Source: Brachycybe producta
Taxonomy: Eukaryota > Arthropoda > Diplopoda > Playtdesmida > Andrognathidae
Assembly: GCA_036925085.1 (NCBI GenBank)
Contig: JAUPFP010000001.1
Location: forward strand, 19,617,229 to 19,681,228
Direction of reading: 5' to 3'
DNA length: 64,000 nt
Shown here: one piece after another, positions 34,366 to 44,555 of the stretch
How the letters are laid out: each line of letters starts with the position of its first letter
How positions within the stretch are numbered: position 1 is the first letter of the stretch
Position numbers and translations under genes: made by a program
The notes under the pieces: model-generated
The model's database searches: none
Seen by the model: the letters and a program-made list of their open reading frames with translations, nothing else
Told to the model about the DNA's origin: nothing

Positions 34366-35860
34366 GTTGCTCAAGCTGACAAAACACAAACAAAACAGAA
34401 ACTAAACTGTTTCGAAACAAATTTGCGACAATTCTAAAACATTTCTGCGACTTGTGTTTTTGTTTTGATTTCAATTTCACAAAAAATTCCATGTCCCGGC
34501 TCAAGTCGGTAAACATCAAAAGGTTTTTTGTTTTCTCTCTCCGTACTATGCAACATTTTGTCAACTCTTGTCTGTGCAATGCGGACAGTTAGTAATAAGG
34601 GTAGCAGTACACACTACAATTCTATTCTTTGTTACGATACAATGTTGCGGGTCTGCATTGTGTAACAGTCCTGCAACAATATTAAAATTAGATCTGGGAC
34701 GAATCCTAAATTGCCTCGAATCCGAATCGTAAAAGGTTCTCGAATCCGTCGAATCTCCCAAATCCTTCATATAAGAATCCTATATTATTCACTAAGAAGA
34801 TACGAATAAATGAAATAATATTAAATATTAAATTAATAATAATAATAAACAGTGTGTCAATCAGGGTCGCCACAAGGTGATAGTAGTGATCCAGGTTGCA
34901 GCAATCGCCGGTTTTTTTTTGGTTAGTGAACGCTTCTATTGGACGTGAATGAAGTTAAAACTAACTTTATTAAAGTTTTTAACAGTTTTTTTAGGTTAGG
35001 ATTCGAAAGACGAAAAAAGCGCGAAGATTCGAGTTTTCCGATCTCGAATATTTTTCAAGATTCGCGAGATTCGAATATCCCATCCCTAGTTAAAATGTTT
35101 TCGGGCTGAATTGCGTCAACTTAGATTCATGTTTTTTTTTACTCCCATCAAAATGGAAAACTTTGCTACATTGTTGCAAAAACATTTCATAGGGTGGACG
35201 TTTTTTTGAAACACGAACAAAGACTCAAAAGAGGTCAGATTGCCTTTAATTATTAAAGACTAGACTTTTAATGATGTGTGAACCACTGAAAATATTTTTA
35301 AACTAATTGAGGACCTTATGATGTAAATTGTTTGTGGGAAATTAATTACGGTCTTCTGACTACAAACATAAATAAAATAATTCCAATTTCCTTTAAATTT
35401 CAGGGTGTTAAAAAATGCTTAAACCGAATATGCTCCCGGCTGAGAAGAGCTCTCGTGCCGACCACCGTTTCTGCTTTATTTGCCTCCCTTTGATGAATCA
35501 CGGTATGGGCACATATGGCAAGGGCCACTTCCCGCAGGTGATAATGACATGGTGAAAGCAAGAAGGATGAAGCGAAGCTGGGTGTAGGTGTGGTTACGAA
35601 TCAATGTTGTGGGTCTGAATCGCGTCAGTTGCGATTCTGCCCCACAACATTGAATCGGAGCAGCCCCGAAAACACCGTATCGGAGCAGCTCCGAACATTG
35701 TACTACCCTTTAAAACAACAACAAAACAGTTGCGCAGTTTACGTAGGACAGCTATCGAAAACTAAAACAAAACCTAATTTGTTTGTGCTGTGTGTCACAA
35801 ATTTGTTGTGGTTTTGTCGCAAGTTATGCTGACAGTTGTTTTCTGGTTTGTTTTATATGG
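34366..35860. mobile_element. Second copy of the 27320 family, split by insertions
   Basis: The left half, AAGCTGACAAAACACAAAC to GTGCAATGCGGACAGTTAG (34372-34592), and the right half, GTTTACGTAGGACAGCTAT to GACAGTTGTTTTCTGGTTTG (35736-35850), together match 27320-27690. Between them lie a complete hAT MITE (34689-35088) and about 600 bp of unassigned sequence. Confidence 0.5.
34689..35088 (+). mobile_element. hAT-type MITE
   Basis: From TAGATCTGGGACGAATCC to CGAATATCCCATCCCTA; flanking octamers ATTAAAAT and GTTAAAAT match 7 of 8. Same internal GGGTCGCCACAAGGTGATAG block as other copies. Confidence 0.75.
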
Positions 35861-36089
35861 GTATAATGGTATATTCATGTTGATATCTTTCAAAATAAAC
35901 TTTTCAAAAGAAAAACAATATGAAATATCATCTACTTAACACGAAACACTCTTACGGCGTGACCAATAGATTTTTATAACACTTCATTGCAAACGATGCC
36001 ACTAGATGAAGTTACGCAAACTCACGTGGCCACCCCCTTGGACGGTCTATGGAGGTGGCTAAGATCAAGGCGCGAATAAACCGGTGACA

Positions 36090-36395
36090 AGTATGTAGGT
36101 TTTTTAAAAGCATTTATTCACCAAAACTCATTGTCTTTTCACAAACTCGACGAATAAATGAAGCGAGGAAACCATCTTTTGCAACGAACTGTTTGGAAAT
36201 AATCGTTTTATGACAGTTTTAAAACGCCGATTTTTGGTTTTTGCTGTCATCGGCGTTTTATAACTGTTATTAAACAATGATTTCCGAACAGACCGTCACG
36301 TAGAAGGATACCCTCGATTCATTTATTCATCAAGTTTTGAAAAGACAATGAGTTTTGATTAAAAAAATGCTTTTAAATACTTACTTTATTTTAAC
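36090..36395. mobile_element. Foldback element, copy 1
   Basis: AAGCATTTATTCACCAAAAC with TCATTGTCTTTTCACAAAC is mirrored by TTTGAAAAGACAATGAG and AAAAAAATGCTTTTAAATAC. The centre is an AAAACGCCGATTTTTGG / CATCGGCGTTTTA dyad. A close relative is at 54545-54850 in MIOS intron 12. Confidence 0.6.
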
Positions 36396-37095
36396 TTTTT
36401 TTTTCACCATACAACTTAATGGGCATGGCCACAATGAAGACGCATAGCGAAAGTAACGCCACCCTAGGAGAGCACGATTTTCTAACTAAAAACCTATGGG
36501 TCACACACCTTAAGTGATTGAGCCATCCTTCTAGTTTCTAAAACACTTAAAAGTTTCTCTTCATTTTACTTCTGAAAGGCAGAATAAAAACAATCCGAGT
36601 GACGTTTACACTTTTAAAACCCTCTTAAGCATACCGTGTCCTTTGCAATGAGTTTTGTCTTGCTTCGAAACACTGAACATTTAAAGTGCGCATCATCGAC
36701 GACCTACTGTTCTAGTTTCTAACGAACCCTTCGATATATTTTCTTAAAGTTATTCCCGAAGAGTCGTTTACGTGAACTTCGTACAGCTCGAAATAACCGT
36801 TCCGCCAGCATTTTTTTTTTAGAAGTTTCTTTTCACTTTTGATCACAATTGTTTAATTTAAGGCCTTCGAAAGCGTTTTTTTTTACGACAAGAAAGATAC
36901 AATATCGAGGTCTCTCGACGCGTTTAGTTTCCCCATTACGTCCTCTAAAAAAACTTTTTTGTGTTATTAATTTTCGTAAATTCGGAAACAATGGGAACGA
37001 TAAACGAATATCCAGAAATTGCAAAAATAAAAATGGAAGAAGAAGAAAAAAAAAACTCACACAAAAAAAAAAAACCACGATACCTATACTGTTTT

Positions 37096-40000
37096 CTATG
37101 GCGATTTCGGACACGATTCCTGAACGATCTCCATTTCGAGCGCAAACGAATAGTCGTATTCTCCCATATTCGGAGACTTGATGTTAAGTTCTCGATCGAG
37201 ACCACCGAGTAACGCAGCGCCACCTAGACTCTTCGACACCTGAAAAGGAATTCCAGTCAAGTAATGAGCCGTAGTCGATTGTTCGGTAGTCACTGCCGTC
37301 GCCGTCATCGTCGTCGTTGTCTCCGTTCGTGTCGCCCAAGTTCGATGATGTAACGGATACGGAAGCGAAGATTCGTTCGGAACCGGAGGAGCTGGACGAA
37401 TCGGTGCGTAAGAACCGTTCTGCGATCCGTTCATCGCCGGATTCGAAGGAGAGACTCTCAGATAAGAGAACAAACTTTCGTAATCGTCGTTCGGCTGAAA
37501 ACGAAACGAAGCAAAGAAATCCGTTAAAAATAAAACGCGCTCGAAAACGAGGCCGGAGTGAGGGTAACCTTTGGAGGTTGTTGATTCTTCGATTCCAGAA
37601 GTGAGCCACTCGCTTGAGGTCCATTTGTGGCGTTAACTACGACAAAACCGTTGGAAGTGGCTTCCGAAAAGTGGCTCGTGGTAGAATGTGACGAAACGGG
37701 AGGAGGAGGAACCGGCGGTTTCGGTTTCTTACGACCAAGAATAGACGATAAAATCTCGGTCATTTCCAACTGTAACAAGAAAGAAACTTTAAATCAGTTT
37801 ACGCTCGTATATAATTAAAAAATTTAAATAGTACACTTTAAAATATACTGGGTGGAAAGTTTCTGATTGGGATACACATTTCCAATCACGTTTTGCTGGA
37901 TATTATTCGAACACGAAGGGCCCCAATTTCATAAAAGTATAAGTTCGGCAATTTACGATTTCACAATTGTGAACTCGTACCGTAATGGGTACTTCGACCG
38001 TACATGCTGACCGTTGTCCTAAAGTGACATTTGCCCTAATGGGTCATTTGTCCTAAAAGTACATTTGCCCTGAAGAAACAGTTGCAATAAAAACATGTTT
38101 GTCGTAAAACTACTTGTCCTAAATGGACATTTGCCCTAAAGAGACATTGGCCATAAAAAGCCACTTGCATTAAAGGAATGTTTGTCCTAAAAGTACATTT
38201 GCCAAAAAAATTCAATGGCCCTAAACCACTTGCCCTAAAACCACCTGCCCTAAAAAAATGTGTCCTAAAACCACCTGCCCTAAAGGGACATTTTGGCCCT
38301 AAAGCCACTTGCATTAAAGCGATGTTTGTCCTAAAACCACTTGCCCAAAAGCCGGGTGGCTGATTTTTTTTTATTTAAATCAGATTTTGTTTATTTTTTT
38401 CATTTATATTATTTTTTTTATGATGGATGATGTTTGCAAAAATGAGTAATAATAACATTGTTAATTGTTAAGTTGTTAGTAAAATAATTGCAAAATAATA
38501 AAAAAAAAATGTTAAGAAACATTCAAATTTGAAAATAATAAGTTTCAAGCACTTTTAATATTAACATTCTGAACATACAAACACACGCTTTGCAGCGTTT
38601 TCAGTTCCCAAAGCAAATCAGTGAACCAGAGGTAAACTGTGTTAAGTCACTTTTTTTTTAAAAAAAAAACAAACATTATTTGACATCTTCATAAGATGTC
38701 AAATTTGTGTTTTTTAAACAGCTTGTCAAGTTCAATCAGCGGTAAACCGTGGTAAGTCCACAGTTTTACACATTGGCTGCTAGATGGTGCTGGTATACCA
38801 TGTTAAGTCCTATTCCTTCAATGAAGAGAAAAACTTTCAAATGACTCCACTGTAAAATGTGGGTGGCTTAAAATGGTTTACCTCTGAGGTTCTTAAATAC
38901 ATGCAGATTACTATTACTATTTATATCTACAGTATTTGTCCCTAATTTGCACCAGTCAATTGGGGGATATTTCCTCAAGCATATCTTCCAAAAAAAAAAA
39001 AAAATACTGCATTAATGAAAGGACTACCACCGGACTTTATTTTATAAATAGAGAAAAATGCTGGGAACTGTTTTATTTTTATTGTATAATTTTAATGTTT
39101 AAATAAATGTGAATTTTTTTTAAAAAAATCATTTGATTTAAATCACTGCCACCCTGTGTAAAAGTAAAAAAAAAAGAACATAATCTGTGTTCGTCTTATT
39201 GGTGTAGTGGTTAGTGTCTCGGCCTCTCAGCCCAATGTAGTGTTGGTCATGGGTTCAATATCCCCTCTTGCAGTGTTAATTATTTTCAAACTAGTGGGGT
39301 AACCCGTCATAAATGACGGGAGCCAAATTCACAGGCAATTGTGCCCAGCATTAGAATTTCTTTTCCTCCGCCCTTTTATGCCGTCAGACCAAGTAACAAA
39401 CCCAATTAGAAATTGATGACATTCATAAAAGGGCGGAGCAAAAGAAATTCTAATGCTGCGCACAATTGCCTGTGATAAATTCTAGTTTAATCTTGCTACT
39501 ATTATCCCCTCCCCTTTTTATATTTGAAACAGAAAATGAGTCTTTCATTTTCTCTGGTGTGCGCATGCGCGTCGTTTGTTCCTTTTTTTTTACTCCTTTC
39601 ATTTCAATTTCAGCCACCCCTCCCACTTTTTTTTCAATCCTCCACGTTTCTTTCCCCCCTTCTACACTTTCTAACCTTTTCCCCTCTCCAATTTAATATC
39701 ATGGGGTTCTTGGATGGGAAGGGTGCAACATATAGTTGACCTTGAGAAAAAAAGCGGTTCATTTATTCATTTATTTAAATTTATATAAATTCCGACGTGC
39801 TTCAAGGTTTTTGTACAGCGTTACTCCACACACACACACACAGACCTGGGATATTATATATATATATAAAATAATAATGTTAATATTTCAGAAGGTGGCC
39901 GTGGACAAACAAACAAATTATGAAGTTAAATAAACGCGAGTAATAATAATAAAAAACTATTTATATTAATGGCTTTTTCGCATGCGTGATTCTTCCCTTG

Positions 40001-41331
40001 AAATTTAAAACTGAATTTCTTAATATTCCGCGAGTGCAGCGAGTGCGTAAAAATTTTTTAAACGGCAAGCAAGAACAAAAATTGATTGCGTTGCACTCTA
40101 TAGGACCCACGTGTAATATTATCAGTGGATACGACGTAAATAAAAATAATCCAGCACGTGCAGAACATAGACCTACTGAAAACCAGGATTGAACAAAGTA
40201 ACGAAAAAAATCATAATTTCGTGATATTTTTTTTTTATAAAATTGTGTACGACCAAGTAAGAAAAAAACATTCATTAAAATGTTTGTAAAAATAATTTTA
40301 AAAAACCAGAAAAAAATCAGCACGTGCGCCAATGTGTTGGCTTCACTGTGGCTTACTTGTGGTTTTTTAAAATTATTTTTACGTATTTTTATCAACATTT
40401 TCATGGATGTTTTTTTCTTACGAGGACGTACATAATGGAGTTTAACATGAGCGTTAGAAATTCGCGATTTTGAAATAGTTTTTTTTTTTTAAATTATCAC
40501 TCGATCAGAACATATTTAAGGTGCACATTGCACTTCGAACCATCAAAATTGGACAACTTTAAATATGAAAAATAAAAACATATTGCCGCCGCGACTGCTG
40601 TGTATTTTAAAAATTAACGCTTTTTCTTTAACATTGGGTCCAAGGGCTCAATAGAAAAACGATGCTAGCGCTCTTTGCGGAGATTTTTCAAAGTAATTTT
40701 GCGATGTAGCCTCTTTAAAGTGTAGGATCTATAGTTATCACGGCATTTTATACATTGCCGAAAACACTAGTGATTGTGGAACTTGTGGCTATAAACATAC
40801 ATTTAAACGTAAAATAAATTGAAATCACTCCAAAAAAAAATCCCTGAGAAAGAATTTAACCACACAAGACAACTTTTTAAATTACAATAAATAAATTCAA
40901 ATTTTATCTGAACAAGTTTAATCATTGGAAAAAACTAAACTGAAAGCGAAAATGACCTTCGGTCCGTCATATCAAATCATATGATTTATTACTAAAAAGA
41001 ACGGAGCACAAGCTATAACTCATTCAGTGAGGGGATGAAGCACAGTTCGCGGAACCCGCAATCGAGAAGATTAACAAAAGAATTCCAAAGGGCAATCGAA
41101 TATGGCGTCTTCAATAACATCCCAAAAGTGAAACGCCATATTTGTCACCCATCTGTCGGACAAGTTAACGTCATTAATAAGACGTCACTGCCCACTTTTT
41201 CTGACGAATGTCCGAAATGGGCGACGATCAAATTAAAAACGGACACAACTTACGAAAAGAAGCAATTAAACCGATTCTGAACAACAAAACACTGTAAAAA
41301 TATATTAATTCATCCATGATGGCAACTTACC
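37096..41331 (-). CDS. UMAD1: UMAD1-like protein (UBAP1-MVB12-associated domain)
   Basis: Coding exons 37763-37569 and 37494-37096 join in phase across a 74-nt intron (AAG|GTTACC ... TTTCAG), giving 197 aa (human UMAD1 is shorter, about 137). The N-terminus has GRKKPKPPVPPPP and SNGFVVVN, matching the RKPP...ADGFVLLG start of UMAD1. The C-terminal LTGIPFQVSKSLG and EYDYSFALEMEIV match the UMA domain (LSDVPFTLAP ... YDFTLE), which binds ESCRT-I. The middle is Pro/Ser/Thr-rich (PIRPAPPVPNE). The start ATG lies six bases inside exon 2, after acceptor TTGTTACAG. A strong donor GATGAG|GTAAGTTG at 41330 suggests a noncoding first exon at about 41440-41331. ATTAAA lies 240 bases past the stop. Position next to RPA3 and MIOS supports the name. 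Confidence 0.8.
37760..37769 (-). promoter_or_regulatory. Candidate uORF stop overlapping the UMAD1 start codon (ATGA)
   Basis: If exon 1 (ending 41331) is spliced to 37769, an upstream ATG at 41335-41333 reads Met-Ser-Trp-Lys and stops at a TGA overlapping the main ATG at 37763-37760. Such an arrangement could regulate translation by reinitiation. It depends wholly on the inferred noncoding exon. Confidence 0.35.
38008..38345. repeat. Degenerate 17-18 bp TTGCCCTAAA minisatellite
   Basis: About 18 imperfect units of the form CACTTGCCCTAAAACCAC, CATTTGTCCTAAAAGTA and ACTTGCATTAAAGC. Reading frames across it on either strand are products of the periodic, stop-poor unit and are not genes. It lies in the long UMAD1 5' intron. 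Confidence 0.8.
39190..39270 (+). pseudogene. tRNA-like sequence (Glu-like), probably SINE-derived
   Basis: TTGGTGTAGTGGTTAGTGTC fits an A box and GGGTTCAATATCCC a B box at tRNA spacing. The loop CTCTCAG would give anticodon CTC (Glu). Stem pairing is poor: the anticodon stem has mismatches and the acceptor stem is not closed. I read it as a decayed tRNA-derived repeat rather than a working tRNA. Confidence 0.4.
39291..39872 (-). mobile_element. Helitron/HINE-like element with CACAGGC hairpin (39332-39474)
   Basis: CTAG at 39291-39294 (host T follows on the minus strand), hairpin CCCGTCATAAATGACGGG, then a 143-bp foldback CACAGGCAATTGTGCCCAGC ... GCGCACAATTGCCTGTG, then pyrimidine tracts, GTTGACCTTGAG, a short (AC)n tract and CCTGGGATATTATATATA. 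Same composite structure as 25762-26310. Confidence 0.7.
40240..40714. mobile_element. Partial foldback element (TTAA family, GCGATGTAGCCTC end)
   Basis: The central CAGCACGTGCGCCAATGTGT and the right arm (CACTCGATCAGAACATATTT, GTGCACATTGCACTTCGAAC, GGAGATTTTTCAAAGTAATT) match the elements at 7861 and 58069, ending GCGATGTAGCCTCT|TTAA at 40715-40718. Most of the left arm is missing. Confidence 0.6.
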
Positions 41332-41337
41332 TCATCT

Positions 41338-41879
41338 CAATCGATCTCAAAAACTTCGAAATAAAACAGAAAAAACGCCCGAGACAAGAAACAACAAAGA
41401 AAACAGGAAACTAAGAACAAACCGGAAGTGAACGCCTGAGGATTAACATGTGACTCATCAAGTTCGATGACGTCATAAAAAATAAGTGACGTCACACATA
41501 GAGACACCGTTTACCTCAAAAATAGATCAAAGTATTGCTAATTGAATTAATAGCATTTATTCATTTTATTACTAATTAAATTTTTGACAAAATCATTAAA
41601 TCACATGAAACTAATTGGATTAGTGATATTTTAATTGACGTCATGTCATAAATGGAACTATTAAGTTAAGTGGTTGGTTATGTTTAAAAAACCCAGATAT
41701 TTTGACTTGAACAACGCCTCATAGTATATAACATCATTCCAATTTCCAGCTTGAAACATGAAACGTGACGTCATTTTGGCGCCATTTCGACCATATTCTG
41801 TTCTGTCTTTTATGTTTTTTTAACGTCATTTCTCCATTTCATTGTTTTGTTCGATAATTTGTTTCTAAAAGTAACTAAA
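41338..41879. promoter_or_regulatory. Bidirectional UMAD1/RPA3 promoter region with CRE palindromes
   Basis: TGACGTCA occurs at 41468-41475, 41487-41494, 41636-41643 and 41766-41773, with a fifth at 41969-41976 over the RPA3 exon 1 donor. An ETS-type ACCGGAAGTG is at 41421-41430 and an E2F-like palindrome TTTTGGCGCC at 41774-41783, just upstream of RPA3. The density of a palindromic 8-mer in about 500 bp is far above expectation. CREB/ATF and E2F control is inferred from the motifs. Confidence 0.5.
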
Positions 41880-42527
41880 ATGATCATGGAAGCTGCAAAA
41901 CCAAGAATAAACGGTCAAATGATGGAAAAATATCAAGGAAAAACGGTTTGCTTACTTGGAAGCGTCACTGACGTCAGTTTTAATCGGCATTTTTCTATTT
42001 TTTTAAACAATGAAATTAAAAGACTAAATTTCACAAAATTTATGTAATATTTTACTTCTAGGTGGATTCTAGCGGCATGTCATTCAAGTTAAAAGCATCA
42101 GATGGTGACATTATCGTCGTTAATCTTCAGGAACCGGTAAGTTTGGTGGTGATACCCAACCGCATCTTAATTGGGCCGCTAACACCATAGCGTCTACTAG
42201 TAGACGGTGGCACGCGAGCCGGATATTGACTTTGTGGCGTTAATGCTTAAAAATCGGTTGTTTTTTTCGCATTTCTTCAGCATCAGGATTGTTTGACTGG
42301 TTTTATTGAGGTTCAGGGAAAAGTAACTTCAAAAATGTCGTTACTTTGTAACAGTTACGTTCTTTTTCCACCCGAACACACGCAAACGTTCGGTTCGTAC
42401 TTGTATATTTCTTCGGCTTCTTGCCTTATTTAAGGTCTGAATTAATGTTTTTGTTTTTTTTTAACTTTCAGATATTTCGCCATACAATGAAGTCATTTCA
42501 CTGATGCACGAGATGGAATCAGCTTAA
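41880..42527 (+). CDS. RPA3: Replication protein A 14-kDa subunit, four coding exons
   Basis: The smallest subunit of the heterotrimeric single-stranded DNA-binding protein RPA, used in replication, repair and recombination; its OB fold contributes to the trimer core. Exons 41880-41972, 42062-42136, 42281-42392 and 42472-42527 join in phase to 111 aa (human 121). Matches: PRINGQMMEKYQGKTVCLLG, FKLKASDGDIIVVNL, GFIEVQGKV followed by LLCNSYV (human GIVEVVGRV, ILCTSYV) and the C-terminal PYNEVISLMH (human LYNEALKIIH). Met3 could be the actual start. AATAAA at 42577-42582. Short introns (89-144 nt) contrast with the neighbours. The exon 3 donor (G|GTTCGT) is weak but fixed by phase and homology. 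Confidence 0.9.
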
Positions 42528-42619
42528 AATTAAAATTCACATGACTTTCTCTCATAAAAATGTTCTATTTGGAATTAATAAAAATATTTGTTTTGTATGT
42601 TTTAATAAATAAAACATTT

Positions 42620-44555
42620 TGTTGTATTCAAATTGCGGTCAATCTTATTCTTTAATGCAAATAGTTGAATAATTTCGTCAATTGTTGACGTGTAGTTATT
42701 ACCATAGGCGTTAATTAGGAGCTGTGCGGGGTCCCGGCCGCAAACTTAAAAAAAAAAATAAGATTAATTTTTTTAAAAATTATTTCTGATTTTTTTTTAG
42801 AAGTTTAACTTGCAATAAAAACAGGATACAAGTTCACACATTTGTGACAAATTTATCTGTTCCTGTTCATGCTGCATGGCCAGCATGAAGCATTTTTAGT
42901 GCCGTAACAGTTCAATCCCTCGAAAAATGCAATGCAATACTAGATCTTTTTTGTTCTTGGTCCCCTAAATCTTGCCATCCCACTTTTCAATCCCAATTTA
43001 TGACGATGGTTATTATGAAACGAAAAAAAAAAAAAACAATTTAAAAATACCACGAAAACTATTATCTAAATACGTGATTCATTTACTCTTCTAGTTTTTA
43101 AAATAGTTTCAATTTCTTCTGACACAATGTCATTCCACTATTCTTATTAATTTGCATATTATGCAATGGTTCCTTGCAAAAACTCAAAACTAAATTTATG
43201 CCTATGTTTATTACGAAAACTCAGCGTTAGAATGGAACCCAAAACATACACAACTATTTTATAAATAAATTCAGAAATATGTCTTATTAACTACGAAAAA
43301 AAAGTCTCCAATTTTTTTCGAACAAAGCTTGAGGCGCGTTTTTTTGGCGAAATTTTTTTCTGTTGACGATTCTGAAATTTACGCTCCGAATTTTTGACGT
43401 CCGGATTATCGACGCTCTAATATATTTTGTCATGTAGACAGTTTATGTAATTTTTTTTTTCTTCTTCGAAAAGCAATAAAAGCAGAAAATAATTACCATA
43501 TTAGCCCGAATATAACGCGGTGTTTTTCAATCAATTCAATTTATATAAGAGGAACTCGCGTTAAATTCGAGGACTAATCTAATTACCCGTATATGTTTCA
43601 CTTTTTTCTGAGATCCTTGAAGACGCGTTATAGGTCCCTTACTGACTCGTAAATGGAAAAGCTAAAAAAAATGTTTAGAATGATAGCTTAGCAGTTTGCA
43701 AATGATGAAACTTCATGGCTTTTTACCAGCATCAACGTTTCATAAGAATAATTTCAAATTGGTAAAAAAAAAAGTTTACTTTTGAAATAAATGTAATAAA
43801 ACAATTTTATCATCATCCATCCATCATCTTACATTTTCATCTGTTTTAGGAATAAATAAATCTGTGTTAATTAAGTAAACCTTTCTCTGAACTTCCTAGG
43901 GCCTTAGGCTGGCCCTAGACGTAACGTTTAATTGCACAAGTCTACCGATATATGCCGCGCCATTCATGTCAGACATACTCCAAATTAGTGACATAATAAA
44001 TTGAATTAGGTCGGTGTTAAAGGAAGAAAACATTAATTTTATCACTGTCCTTGTTCTTTTTATACTGTACTTTTCGAAATAAACCTACGTTTCTATAAAA
44101 ATTGAAGTTTTTTTTTGCGGCCCACATAAACTTAGACCTTGTTTATTTGGCCTTTGAGTTTGACATGCTTGAACTAGACAATATAAGCTTATCACCGCTT
44201 ATTTAGCTCGGTTTAGAACATTTGGCACAAAAACAATACAGCGAAACTGAATGAAGATTACACAAACCCCCCCCCCCCCTCCCACACGCTCCTGTGTGTG
44301 CAGCTGGACTCGCACAGGCACAAGCGAAAAAGACACTTCTCGTACTTCACAAGTCACTTGCACAGGTGTCTAAAGCTTCAGTGTGGGATCCCACCTACAT
44401 GCTCAAGTATACTTGCAACGATAAACATGTGCAGTTAAACGTTACGTGTAGGGCCGGCCTAAAGATATTTAAAAAGAGGTCAAATGTTCACTTTTTGCGA
44501 AGTTCAATGAAATAATGATACAGTGAGTAGAGCGATTTCAGCTTTTTGTATGTAT
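42620..44555. other. RPA3-MIOS convergent intergenic region, no gene seen
   Basis: AT-rich; contains decayed repeat pieces, including TGCGGCCCACATAAACTTAG ... GAGTTTGACATGCTTGAAC at 44115-44175 (also at 51085-51150) and CTTCTAGTTTTTAAAATAGT lines shared with 46110-46140. A C run is at 44267-44279. I find no supported coding sequence. Confidence 0.5.

Noticed and set aside
35400-35580. GC-richer stretch with GCTCCCGGCTGAGAAGAGC as a possible RNA gene
   Set aside because: No tRNA or rRNA boxes or convincing fold could be found; it lies between halves of a split repeat.
39961-40404. 147-codon minus-strand frame
   Set aside because: Overlaps the arm of a foldback transposon present elsewhere in the window; no splice context or homology.
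41035-41280. 81-codon plus-strand frame upstream of RPA3
   Set aside because: No recognised motif, and it lies in the inferred UMAD1 5' intron on the opposite strand. Possible but unsupported; codon use is not clearly coding-like.
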